Below, one piece after another: positions 42,409 through 50,353 of a stretch of 64,000 bases of DNA. The position numbers and the translations under genes are program-made. The stretch's first letter is position 1. Each line of letters starts with the position of its first letter. The notes under the pieces are model-generated. The model searched no databases. It worked only from the letters and a program-made list of their open reading frames with translations, and was not told the origin of the DNA. The stretch covers positions 186,001 to 250,000 of the forward strand of contig NZ_QYAD01000003.1 of NCBI RefSeq assembly GCF_016758255.1, given 5' to 3'. This stretch comes from Leucobacter chromiireducens subsp. chromiireducens. Its GTDB lineage: Bacteria > Actinomycetota > Actinomycetes > Actinomycetales > Microbacteriaceae.

Positions 42409-43095
42409 ATGGAACGCTCAGTCGCCGAGGCCGAGCGTGAGCTCCGGGCGCTCATGCACCGCGACCTCACGCTGCGTTTCCCACCGCAGGGGGCGCTCGC
42501 GGACACCCCGCTGCGCCACTCCGCAGTGTTAATTCTGTTCGGCGCACTCGACCGCGTACCCGCGATCTCCGGGCCAGCCACGGTACCGGCGGAGCTTGAC
42601 GTGCTACTCACCCGCCGCGCGAACGGCATGCGGCACCATCCTGGGCAGATCGCGTTTCCCGGCGGGGGCGTCGACCCCGAGGACGTGGACTCGGTTGCCA
42701 CGGCGCTTCGCGAAGCGAACGAGGAGACCGGCCTCGACCCCGCCGGCGTCGACGTACTCGGCTCGCTACCGCCCGTGCACATCCCGGTGAGCAACAATCT
42801 CGTCACCCCAGTGGTTGGCTGGTGGCGCCTCCCCAGCGCGGTTGCCGCAGACCATTCGGAATCGATCGAGGTATTCCGCGCGCCGGTCGCCGAGCTCCTC
42901 GAACCCGCTGCGCGCGGCACCTCCGTGCTGTCGCGGCCCGGGATCACGCACCGCGGGGCCGCGTTTCAGCTGAGCGAGCGATTCGGCTCGCACACGGTGT
43001 GGGGGTTCACCGGGATCTTGCTCGCCTCCCTATTCGACGAGCTCGGCTGGGCGCAGCCGTGGGACGCATCGCGCGAATTCCCCGTGCTCCCCTAG
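42409..43095 (+). CDS. NUDIX hydrolase, CoA pyrophosphatase-like
   Basis: A 228-residue NUDIX hydrolase. The NUDIX box reads GGGVDPEDVDSVATALREANEETGL in adjoining segments, with the REANEE catalytic core around residue 100. Just before it, RRANGMRHHPGQIAFPGG carries the LLTKR...HxGQxxFPGG pattern of CoA diphosphatases (NudL/YeaB-like, UPF0035), which split CoA into 3',5'-ADP and phosphopantetheine. Next to the acyl-CoA carboxylase genes, a CoA-turnover role is reasonable. The start is leaderless. Monocistronic, convergent with the next gene. Confidence 0.88.
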   Translation: MERSVAEAERELRALMHRDLTLRFPPQGALADTPLRHSAVLILFGALDRVPAISGPATVPAELDVLLTRRANGMRHHPGQIAFPGGGVDPEDVDSVATALREANEETGLDPAGVDVLGSLPPVHIPVSNNLVTPVVGWWRLPSAVAADHSESIEVFRAPVAELLEPAARGTSVLSRPGITHRGAAFQLSERFGSHTVWGFTGILLASLFDELGWAQPWDASREFPVLP

Positions 43096-43111
43096 CTCGG
43101 TCGATTGAGGG

Positions 43112-43639
43112 CTACGCGCAGTTGCCGCACACGCCAGAGAGCGCCATCAGCATGAAGCAGTTCGGGCACACCGGCTGCACGCGCTCGGGCGCTGCTGCGG
43201 GCTTCGCCTTGGGCTCGGCCTTCGGCTTCGCGGCCGCCGTACGGCGCGATCCCGATCGCGCCTTCTTCGCACCGCCCAGCGGCTCCATGCTCTCGGTCTC
43301 GGCGGCGACGCCACGGCCGTGATCGGGGTGATCGACCGCCCAGGCGCCCGGGGTCCGCACACTGCGCCAGCGCGGTGCGGCCTCGCCCACGACGGCGATG
43401 ATCTCTTCTTCGCTCTGGAATCCGACGGTGTACCCGCGGAAGATCTGCACCGCGGGCGCCCCATCCGAGCGCTCCACCAGGATGCCGCCCTCGGTGCGCA
43501 TCAGGCGGTCGATCGGCATGCGGCTGAGCAGCCGACGGAGAAACACCCGGTTCGGCACACTCGCTTTGCGGTGCACGAGGGCTTCGTCAAGCGAGCCGTA
43601 GCGGTTCATGATCGAATCGCGTGCTGCCGGCTGCTCCAT
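43112..43639 (-). CDS. uncharacterised protein with C-terminal zinc-ribbon-like motif
   Basis: A 175-residue protein. The N-terminal ~100 residues form a folded part (MNRYGSLDEALVHRKASVPN, then VERSDGAPAVQIFRGYTVGF). A low-complexity Ala/Lys/Pro linker follows (AKPKAEPKAKPAAAPER), then a terminal CPNCFMLMALSGVCGNC with two CxxC pairs, a likely zinc ribbon. The ATG at 43639 has GGGGAGG upstream; the frame is open for 42 more codons without support. It is on the same strand as, and downstream of, dgt (159-nt gap with no visible gene). I do not recognise the N-terminal family; similar small proteins are annotated as hypothetical in Microbacteriaceae. Confidence 0.75.
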   Translation of the reverse strand: MEQPAARDSIMNRYGSLDEALVHRKASVPNRVFLRRLLSRMPIDRLMRTEGGILVERSDGAPAVQIFRGYTVGFQSEEEIIAVVGEAAPRWRSVRTPGAWAVDHPDHGRGVAAETESMEPLGGAKKARSGSRRTAAAKPKAEPKAKPAAAPERVQPVCPNCFMLMALSGVCGNCA

Positions 43640-43798
43640 GCGTGCCCTCCCCAGGGTGTGTGGGCCCAGAATAGGCCATCTCCCAGTATCCCGCAGACTC
43701 CATTCCCGTGCGCGCACGCTGCATTCCGGGCGCGGTGCCGCGGCCGCTTTCGGACCCCGGCTCAAGACCCGACAGATTGGGATCGCGAGCGCTGCCCG

Positions 43799-45412
43799 CT
43801 ACCCCCGCGTCAGCTCGCCGTGGGTGATGCGGGCCTGCTGGTCGCTCAGCGCGGCGACATAGTCGAGCACGGCGCGCGCCCTGCCTTGGCGGCGCAGGCC
43901 GGCGTCGCTCGTCTCCCCGGTGAGCAGCTCCGGGCGCTCGCGGCGCAGAGCGAAGTAGCCGGCAGTCGCCTCGTCTACCCACTCGAGCAGCCTGCGCGGC
44001 GCTCGCCCGGCGTCGACCGGGTCGGTGAGCCAGGCGTCGAAGCCGAGCGCGAGGTCGGCCATCACCCGCGCCTGCCCCCGTTGGGTTTGCCCCAGCTCGG
44101 GGCGTTCGAGCACGAAGTGCGCATGCACAAACTTCAGCACCATGACCTCGTGCCAGGCCCGGGTGTTCAACCGCACATGGCCGCTGCGCACGTGCGGTGC
44201 TTCTTCCACCACGATCGAGGTGCGGAGGTGCTCAATCCAGCGACGCGTGAAGCCGGACACGGCGCGCTCGCTGTCGATGCCGCCGTCATAGGGCGCGGCG
44301 AGCAGAGACTCTCCCACCTCCTCTGCCACGCGCGCGACCGCCTCCGTGAAGGCCGCGCGGTCCGCGATCCATGCATCCTTCAGCGCGAGCCTGCGCCACA
44401 AGAGCTCGAGCGAGTGGCCGGGTGCGCGCCAGCTACCGCCCAGTTCTTCGGGATCGGCTGCGGCGAGCGCGGCGGCGCGGCTCAACCAGGCGCGCAGTTC
44501 TCCCGTCACCGCGGACTGCTGCAGCACCCCTGCGCGCGCAAAGTCATCAAGATCGTGCACGGCGTAGGCGATGTCGTCGGCAAGGTCCATAACCGCGCAC
44601 TCCACCGTCTGCATGCCAGGCGCAATGCTCGGGTATGCCGCTCGTGCAGCCGCCATCTCGATGGCATCGAGCGCGTAGGCGGAGAACTTCTCGGCCCCGT
44701 CGCGCTCATCAGCCCCCACGCCACGGGGGCGCTCGGCAACCGGACGCTCCGCGACCCCGATCCCAATCCATTCCGCGCGCGTCCACGGGTACTTGAGTGT
44801 CGCCGCCCGGGTCGCGGCGGTGAGGTTCAGGCCAGGGAAGTCGCGGCCCAGCGTGTCGAGCTGGGTGAGGATGCGGAAGCTCTGCGCGTTGCCCTCAAAG
44901 CCCTCCGGCAGCCCGAAGCGCTCGCGCGCCACACGGTCGAGCACGCGCTCGCCGAGGTGGCCGAACGGTGGGTGGCCGAGGTCGTGTGCATGGGCCGCCG
45001 CCTGCGCAACCACGGTGTCGCAGCCGCCGAGACGAGCGATGACTCCGCCCGCCGCGTCGTCGCGCGGCGCCTCCCCCCGCGTGAACGCGGCGTGCACCGC
45101 AGCCTGCCCGGCGAGCTGGGCCGCGATCACTCGCGCCACCGCGCTCACCTTGAGCGAGTGCGTGAGGCGGTTGTGCATCACCGGGCCGACGCCCGACTGC
45201 GGCACCACCTGAGTCACGTCGGAGAGGCGCGCGAAATACGAGGAGAAGCGGATCCGCTCAAGATCGATCCTGAACTCCTGTGCCGCGGGCGACTCTTCAA
45301 GCGGCCCGTCGGCGTCGTGAATCCCCGCGGATCGGTGCTGGGAGGACTCGTGTTCCACGTACCTCCGAGCACTGCGCGACACTGCACCTGCTGCAACCCC
45401 AGCCTCACTCAT
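43799..45412 (-). CDS. dgt: deoxyguanosinetriphosphate triphosphohydrolase-like protein
   Basis: A 537-residue HD-domain hydrolase that cleaves dNTPs, typically dGTP, to nucleoside and tripolyphosphate. The HD metal site is built from RLTHSLKVSAVAR (His), HAHDLGHPPFGHLGE (His-Asp) and DLADDIAYAVHDLDDF (Asp), in that order. RFSSYFARLSDVTQVV precedes the first His, as in the family. ATG 45412 is used; a TTG four codons upstream is also in frame. Length is typical for the type 1 subfamily. It is divergent from the gene at 45489. Confidence 0.92.
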   Translation of the reverse strand: MSEAGVAAGAVSRSARRYVEHESSQHRSAGIHDADGPLEESPAAQEFRIDLERIRFSSYFARLSDVTQVVPQSGVGPVMHNRLTHSLKVSAVARVIAAQLAGQAAVHAAFTRGEAPRDDAAGGVIARLGGCDTVVAQAAAHAHDLGHPPFGHLGERVLDRVARERFGLPEGFEGNAQSFRILTQLDTLGRDFPGLNLTAATRAATLKYPWTRAEWIGIGVAERPVAERPRGVGADERDGAEKFSAYALDAIEMAAARAAYPSIAPGMQTVECAVMDLADDIAYAVHDLDDFARAGVLQQSAVTGELRAWLSRAAALAAADPEELGGSWRAPGHSLELLWRRLALKDAWIADRAAFTEAVARVAEEVGESLLAAPYDGGIDSERAVSGFTRRWIEHLRTSIVVEEAPHVRSGHVRLNTRAWHEVMVLKFVHAHFVLERPELGQTQRGQARVMADLALGFDAWLTDPVDAGRAPRRLLEWVDEATAGYFALRRERPELLTGETSDAGLRRQGRARAVLDYVAALSDQQARITHGELTRG

Positions 45413-45488
45413 GTCCCCATTCAAGCAGCACCCGAGTAAATTTCAGGCCGCCGCTACACTGGGGCGCAGAACCGGGAAGGGGCGCATC

Positions 45489-46061
45489 GTGAGCAACGCC
45501 GCACAGGAGTCTGGAAATCGCACCCGTGGCGAGCGTGTGCGCGCCATTGAGCGGGCCTCCCGCAAGCCCTGGGACGAGTGGGTGACACTCTTCGAGGCCG
45601 CTGGGGCGGCACGGCTGCCCCACCCCGAGATTGTGCGGATCGCCCGCGCCGAGCTTCCCGCCGATCTGGAGAACCCGGATTGGTGGGCGCAGGGCGTGGC
45701 AATCGCCTACGAGCACCACGCTGGGGTGCGAGTGCCGGGCCAGTCGTCGACGGGCACGTTCCGCGTAAGCGCAAGCCGCACCGTGCCGCTCGACCGTGAC
45801 GCGGCAATCGCGGCGTGGACCGCAGCCTACGGGGATCGCAGCGAACACCTCGGGCATGCGGCGGGTGAGCCCCGCCCGTCGCGCACGGAGAAGCGCAGTT
45901 TCTGGCGTTTCGACCTCGCCGACGCGGGCCGGGTCGAAGTGTCGGCCACCCCGAAGGGAGACGATCGCGCAACGCTCACCGTGAGTCTTGAGGGCCTCAC
46001 GGATGGTGATCGTATCGAGGAGTGGCGTGCGCACTGGAAGTCGCTGCTCGCCGCCCTCTAA
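45489..46061 (+). CDS. uncharacterised actinobacterial protein (possible SRPBCC/AHA1-like C-terminus)
   Basis: A 190-residue soluble protein. Residues about 15-80 contain ASRKPWDEWVTLFEAAGAAR, HPEIVRIARAEL and WWAQGVAIAYEHHAGVRVPGQ, a pattern I associate with a common but unstudied actinobacterial family. The C-terminal half has SFWRFDLADAGRVEVSATPKG and EEWRAHWKSLLAAL, which could be a short START/AHA1-type fold. The GTG start has GGGAAGGGG upstream and a TACACT box about 30 nt away, so this transcript has a leader. Function unknown. Confidence 0.72.
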   Translation: MSNAAQESGNRTRGERVRAIERASRKPWDEWVTLFEAAGAARLPHPEIVRIARAELPADLENPDWWAQGVAIAYEHHAGVRVPGQSSTGTFRVSASRTVPLDRDAAIAAWTAAYGDRSEHLGHAAGEPRPSRTEKRSFWRFDLADAGRVEVSATPKGDDRATLTVSLEGLTDGDRIEEWRAHWKSLLAAL

Positions 46062-46177
46062 TCGTCACTTCCAGGGTTTTCCCGAGAAGCTCGGAGGACG
46101 CTCATTGGCTGGGCTGCCACAGTAGTGATCAGTTCACCCACTCGAGGGTGTTCACCGGGTGGGAAAAAGGAGCCGCA

Positions 46178-46891
46178 GTGCAGAAATCGCAGAAGGTGCT
46201 CGTCGGAGTTGGAGCGAGCGTCCTCGCCCTCGCCGCGATAGCCGCGATCGCTGGCCCCATGGTGTACCGCGACTTCATCGCGGAGCCCGCGGCCGACGCG
46301 CCAGCGCTGTCCGGCAGCGAGCAGATCATGGGTGAGTCGAGCGGCGCACCACTCGATCCCGCCGTGCTTTCGGGGAAGTGGCAGGTCGCTGACGGTTCGG
46401 AGGCGGGTTACCGCGTCAACGAGGTGCTGAACGGCACCGATGTCACCGTCACCGGCCGCACGGCCGAGGTGAGCGGCACCTTCCAGATCAGCGCCGACGG
46501 CTTGACGCTCGAGCAGGCTGAGCTCACCGTCGACGTTGCCTCGATCGCCACCGACAGCGCCCCGCGCGACGCGTACTTCCGGGACGATGCGCTGCGCACG
46601 GATCAGTTCCCGGAGGCGAGCTTCTCCCTCACGGAGCCCGTCACCCTGCACGAGATTCCAAACTCGGGCGACACCGTGCGCACGGCAGCCGCTGGCGAAC
46701 TCACCATTGCGGGCGAGACCCGCGCGGTGACCGCGACGGTCGAGGTGCGCAGCGACGGCGAGCGCACGGAGATCGCCGGCACGATCCCCATCACGTTTGC
46801 CGACTTCGGGGTCACCGCACCGAACCTCGGCTTCGTCTCCGTCGAACCCACCGGTCAGGTGGAGTTCCAGCTCGTGGCGAGCCGCGGCTAG
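46178..46891 (+). CDS. YceI family protein, membrane-anchored
   Basis: A 237-residue protein with an N-terminal signal/anchor helix (VLVGVGASVLALAAIAAIAG), a short linker, and a YceI lipocalin-like barrel from about residue 70: GKWQVADGSEAGYRVNEVL, VTGRTAEVSGTFQISADGL, ELTVDVASIATDSAPRDAYF, and the final ITFADFGV and VEPTGQVEFQLVA. YceI proteins bind polyisoprenoids or other amphiphiles; the role here is unknown. GTG 46178 is preceded by AAAAAGGAG. No lipobox Cys is present, so it is membrane-tethered or cleaved. Its last codon overlaps the convergent TetR gene by 4 nt. Confidence 0.85.
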   Translation: MQKSQKVLVGVGASVLALAAIAAIAGPMVYRDFIAEPAADAPALSGSEQIMGESSGAPLDPAVLSGKWQVADGSEAGYRVNEVLNGTDVTVTGRTAEVSGTFQISADGLTLEQAELTVDVASIATDSAPRDAYFRDDALRTDQFPEASFSLTEPVTLHEIPNSGDTVRTAAAGELTIAGETRAVTATVEVRSDGERTEIAGTIPITFADFGVTAPNLGFVSVEPTGQVEFQLVASRG

Positions 46892-47577
46892 CCCAGATCC
46901 CGCTCCGCGATCCCTAGCTCTTCGTCCTCAATCTCGATCCCCCGTGCGAGCTGGGCGAATGCGGAGCGAGCGAGTCGTGCGGGGGTCCCCGCCGAGCCAT
47001 CGGGATCGGCGCCCAGCGATGCCCAGTGCTCAAGCCCCAGTCTGATCGAGTCAGTCGCGGCAGCGGCCAGTACTCGCACCCCAAAATTCGCCACGGGCGA
47101 CTCCGTGAGCTCCGCGATGATTTCACGCAGCCGACGCTCGGACTCCGCGTTGACGCGCGCCCACACCGTGCGAAGCGCAGCGTCATCGTCCATCGCCCGC
47201 AAGACACCGCGCGACCAGCGGAGGCCCTCACGTTCTGCGTCGGTGGTGGGCAACAGGAGTGAGTCGATCAGCTCGGGCACCGCGCGACGCGGGTCTCCTT
47301 GCGCGGACGCGGCAAGCGCCCGCTGCCACTCCCCCGCGCCCACCGAGAGCAGCGGCGCGACCGCGTCCTCCTTCGTGCGGAAGTAGCGGTAGAACGTACG
47401 CAGCGAGACGCCGGCCGCAGCTGCGATCGACTCCACGGTCACCTGGCCAGCGCCGTGCTCTGCGAACAGCGTCGCCGCAGCTCGCGCGATGTCGAGCTGC
47501 GTCGCGGCTCGACGGCGCTCAGTCAGACTGAGGCTCGGGGCCGCCTCGGTCCCGGCAGGTTCTGGCACGTTTCCCAC
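46888..47577 (-). CDS. TetR-family regulator divergent from an SDR
   Basis: A 229-residue regulator. The helix-turn-helix is at about residues 20-65 (ATQLDIARAAATLFAEHGAG, VESIAAAAGVSLRTFYRYF, then TKEDAV), with a TetR_C-like helical ligand domain. I chose GTG 47577, because a minus-strand TACGCT lies 7 nt upstream, fitting a leaderless transcript; GTG 47568 is an alternative. The reading frame extends another 41 codons upstream through the divergent promoter, but these are not credible. Faces the SDR gene with a 15-bp palindrome between them. Confidence 0.82.
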   Translation of the reverse strand: MGNVPEPAGTEAAPSLSLTERRRAATQLDIARAAATLFAEHGAGQVTVESIAAAAGVSLRTFYRYFRTKEDAVAPLLSVGAGEWQRALAASAQGDPRRAVPELIDSLLLPTTDAEREGLRWSRGVLRAMDDDAALRTVWARVNAESERRLREIIAELTESPVANFGVRVLAAAATDSIRLGLEHWASLGADPDGSAGTPARLARSAFAQLARGIEIEDEELGIAERDLG

Positions 47578-47616
47578 GTGTGAGAGCGTACTCGACCCAG
47601 ACCAGCAGTGCACATC

Positions 47617-47649
47617 TTGACACACTGACACAACGTGCCACAATGGCAC
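47617..47649 (+). promoter_or_regulatory. SDR promoter (TTGACA/CACAAT) overlapped by palindrome GTGCCA-CAA-TGGCAC
   Basis: TTGACA at 47617-47622 and CACAAT at 47639-47644 with a 16-nt spacer form a good promoter for the SDR gene. A perfect 6-bp-arm palindrome, GTGCCA-CAA-TGGCAC (47635-47649), covers the -10 box. Repression of the SDR gene by the divergent TetR protein at this site is the natural inference. Confidence 0.65.
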
Positions 47650-47720
47650 TGTATGCACAGACTCGCGCTGCGCCAGCCGCACCGCGGGCACCCAATCCAC
47701 ACCAGTGAAGGATGGACACT

Positions 47721-48506
47721 ATGAACCGCTACGAAGGCCGCCGCGCGCTTGTGACCGGCGGTGGCTCCGGCATCGGCCAGGCCACGGTGCTTCGCATGCT
47801 TGCCGAGGGCGGACGCGTGGTCGCGGCCGATGTCTCGGACACCGGTCTCGCAGACACTGTCGCGAAGGCGGGCGCCGCAGCAGATCGACTCCACACCGTG
47901 ATCGTCAACATCTCCGAGGAGGCGTCGGTGCGCGCTGGTGTCGCTGACGCGATCGCCTGGCTGGGCGGGCTCGACGTGCTCGTCAACGCCGCGGGCATTC
48001 TGCGCTCCTCGCACACGCACGAGACCAGCCTCGATTCCTTCGAGCAGGTACTCCGCGTCAACCTGGTGGGCACCTTCCTCATGATTCGCGAGACGATCCC
48101 CGCGCTCCTCGAGGGCACGGGCTCCGCCGTAGTGAACTTCAGCTCGACCTCAGCTACCTTTGCGCACCCGTACATGTCCGCCTATGCGGCTTCGAAGGGT
48201 GGCGTGCAGTCCATGACCCACGCGCTCGCGGCAGAGTATGCAAAGCAGGGGATCCGTTTCACCGCCGTGCAGCCGGGCTCCATCTCCTCGGGGATGACCG
48301 ACGGCACAGGCGAAAGCAAGCAGAGCCAGGGCCCCGGCCTCCCGGAGGATGCCGACATGATGTTGTTCATGAAGCTGCAGCCAGCGCTGGGCGAGGGCTT
48401 CGCCGGCCCCGAGACGGTGGCGAGCGTCGTGGCGATGCTCGCGAGCGAGGACGGCAAATTCATCACCGGCACCGAGGTGCGCATCGACGGCGGCACGCAC
48501 TTCTAA
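47721..48506 (+). CDS. SDR family oxidoreductase
   Basis: A 261-residue classical short-chain dehydrogenase. The cofactor motif is TGGGSGIGQ near residue 12; DVSDT after the second strand favours NAD over NADP; NAAGILRSS, the active-site Ser in NFSSTSA and the catalytic YAASKGG (Tyr and Lys) follow. The C-terminus ends TEVRIDGGTHF, typical of the family. The ATG at 47721 has GAAGGA 8 nt upstream; an ATG three codons earlier overlaps that site and is less likely. The substrate cannot be assigned. Likely repressed by the divergent TetR. Confidence 0.88.
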   Translation: MNRYEGRRALVTGGGSGIGQATVLRMLAEGGRVVAADVSDTGLADTVAKAGAAADRLHTVIVNISEEASVRAGVADAIAWLGGLDVLVNAAGILRSSHTHETSLDSFEQVLRVNLVGTFLMIRETIPALLEGTGSAVVNFSSTSATFAHPYMSAYAASKGGVQSMTHALAAEYAKQGIRFTAVQPGSISSGMTDGTGESKQSQGPGLPEDADMMLFMKLQPALGEGFAGPETVASVVAMLASEDGKFITGTEVRIDGGTHF

Positions 48507-48581
48507 GCTGCCGCTCGCCGCGCCCTTGGCGGTGGGCCGGTCCACGCAGCGTGATGCGCGCACCGGCCTACGCCGTGGCGA

Positions 48582-49778
48582 CTAGCCCTCCGCGAGCTCC
48601 TGCGCCTCTGGCGGGAGCTTCCGCACACGAGCGCGGCGCCGGCGGCGCTCCGGGATCATCGAGCGCATCTCCTCAAGCTTGCCGAAGCAGAGCAGCCGAT
48701 CCTCCGCCTCAAGCACCACGTGCTTGCGCGGGTTGGGGATCACCTGCACGCCGCGATGCAGCGTCAGCACCGTGATGTCGCGGTCCCAGAGTCCGAGCTC
48801 CCCGAGCGGCTTGCCCACGTGCTCGGAGCCCGCGTGCATCGAGATCTCCGCAACGCCGTACCCGGTGGACACGCTGAGGCGCTGACGCACATCGATCTCG
48901 GGGAAGTTCACCTGGTTCGCGATGTAGTCGATGATCGCGCCCGCGACGTCGAGCCCCGTCGCTGCCTCAATGCCCTGCAGACCGGGCGAGGAGTTCACCT
49001 CCATGACGAGCGGGCCGTCGTCGCCCTCAAGCATGTCGACGCCGGCGACGCGGAGTCCCATGATCTGCGCGGCACGCACCGCGGCCTGCTCGTACGCGGG
49101 CTCGAGCTGCACGGGCTCAACCGTGCCGCCGCGGTGCACGTTCGAGCGGAACTCGTCGCCGCTCGCCACCCGGCGCATCGCCGCAACCACGCGGTCTCCC
49201 ACCACGAGCGCGCGCACATCGCGGCCGCGGCTCTCCGAGATGAAGCGCTGGATCAGCACGTTCTGGCGGGTGGAGTGCAGCGTCTCAATGATCGCCTCGG
49301 CAACCTTCACCTGTGGGGCGAGGATTACTCCGATGCCCTGCGTTCCCTCAAGCAGCTTGATCACCACGGGGGCGCCGCCCACACTCTCGATCGCGGCGCG
49401 CACGTCGGCGCGGTTCCGCACGAACGCCGTTGCAGGCATCGCGATCGAGTGGCGCGACAGAATCTGAATCGCTCGCAGCTTGTCGCGCGAATTCGAGATG
49501 CCGTTCGCGGTGTTCGGCGTATACACGTCCATCTGCTCGAACTGGCGCACCACTGCCGTGCCGAAGTATGTGATCGAGTTCCCGATCCGGGGCAGGATCG
49601 CGTCGTAGTCGCTCAGCTGCTTGCCCCGGTACAGCAGGTCGGGTTCATCGCCGGCGAGGTCAATCCCAAAGCGCAACGTGTTGAGCACGCGCGCCTTGTG
49701 GCCGCGCTGCTCGCTCGCGGCCATGAGGCGCTGCGTCGAGTACGCCTGCGGGGCGCGCGAGAGAATCGCGAGTTTCAC
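48582..49778 (-). CDS. rimK: RimK-type ATP-grasp amidoligase fused to a C-terminal RCK_C (TrkA-C) domain
   Basis: A 398-residue fusion. Residues 1-295 are a RimK-family ATP-grasp ligase, which adds amino acids (classically glutamate to ribosomal protein S6) with ATP: NGISNSRDKLRAIQIL (about 92-107), the ATP Lys in VVIKLLEGTQGIGV (138-151), ESRGRDVRALV (182-192), GVDMLEGDDGPLVMEVN (246-262) and NSSPGLQGIE (262-271). Residues about 311-377 resemble RCK_C: EISMHAGSEHVGKPLGELGL then VIPNPRKHVVLEAEDRLLCF. RCK_C domains bind small ligands in K+ channel regulators. A basic tail (RRRRRARVRK) ends the protein. The GTG at 49778 has AGGAA 7 nt upstream. It is divergent, 24 nt apart, from the retropepsin gene. 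Confidence 0.88.
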   Translation of the reverse strand: MKLAILSRAPQAYSTQRLMAASEQRGHKARVLNTLRFGIDLAGDEPDLLYRGKQLSDYDAILPRIGNSITYFGTAVVRQFEQMDVYTPNTANGISNSRDKLRAIQILSRHSIAMPATAFVRNRADVRAAIESVGGAPVVIKLLEGTQGIGVILAPQVKVAEAIIETLHSTRQNVLIQRFISESRGRDVRALVVGDRVVAAMRRVASGDEFRSNVHRGGTVEPVQLEPAYEQAAVRAAQIMGLRVAGVDMLEGDDGPLVMEVNSSPGLQGIEAATGLDVAGAIIDYIANQVNFPEIDVRQRLSVSTGYGVAEISMHAGSEHVGKPLGELGLWDRDITVLTLHRGVQVIPNPRKHVVLEAEDRLLCFGKLEEMRSMIPERRRRRARVRKLPPEAQELAEG

Positions 49779-49802
49779 CGTAGTTCCTGCCAAGATAGAA
49801 GC

Positions 49803-50282
49803 GTGATCGGACAAGACCATTCAAGCACTCTCACGGGGTGGCGCGAGTGGGTGTCGCTGCCTGAAATCAATGTGCCCTGGATCAAGGCCAAGATCGACAC
49901 GGGCGCGCAGACCTCTGCACTCCACGCGACGGGCATTTCCGAGTTTGAGCGTGACGGCGCGCCGTGGGTGCGCTTCACCGCACACCCCTGGCAGCTGAGT
50001 GATGAGGATGCGGCCGAGGTTGAGCTTCCCGTGCACGATCGTCGCACCGTGCGCAGCTCCTCGGGGCACGCGCAGGAGCGTCCCGTGGTGCTCATCGACG
50101 TGCAACTGGTGGGCCGCACGATTCGCGCCGAGTTCACCCTCACCGACCGCGAAGAGATGCTGTTTCGAGTACTCATCGGGCGCGAGGCGCTGCGGCAGGG
50201 GTACATCGTTGACTCCGACGCTTCGTTTCTGGGCGGCAAGCCGCCGCGACCCGTCCGTCGACGCAACCGCGGTCGCGCGTAG
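49803..50282 (+). CDS. RimB-like retropepsin aspartic endopeptidase
   Basis: A 159-residue single-domain protein of the COG4067 type, a pepsin-like aspartic protease of retroviral fold. The catalytic motif is AKIDTGAQTSALHA, with Asp at residue 32, and the second conserved strand is MLFRVLIGREALRQGYIVD. In Pseudomonas-like bacteria, a related protein (RimB) trims glutamate tails added by RimK; older annotations call the family 'ATP-dependent zinc protease'. A basic tail (RPVRRRNRGRA) follows the domain. Divergent from the rimK-like gene with only 24 nt between starts. CAAGAT 6 nt before the GTG may be a leaderless -10 box. The frame is open back through the rimK-like gene only because of GC bias. 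Confidence 0.85.
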   Translation: MIGQDHSSTLTGWREWVSLPEINVPWIKAKIDTGAQTSALHATGISEFERDGAPWVRFTAHPWQLSDEDAAEVELPVHDRRTVRSSSGHAQERPVVLIDVQLVGRTIRAEFTLTDREEMLFRVLIGREALRQGYIVDSDASFLGGKPPRPVRRRNRGRA

Positions 50283-50341
50283 CCCTTCACGCCGCGCTTT
50301 CGCTACTTGTGTTCCCCCTAGTCAGCTTCCACGCAGCTCGC

Positions 50342-50347
50342 TAGTCT
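50342..50347 (+). promoter_or_regulatory. -10 box (TAGTCT) of the N-formylglutamate-amidohydrolase-like gene, leaderless
   Basis: TAGTCT, then GAACCC, then ATG at 50354; no Shine-Dalgarno. Identical arrangement to manC. Confidence 0.65.
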
Positions 50348-50353
50348 GAACCC

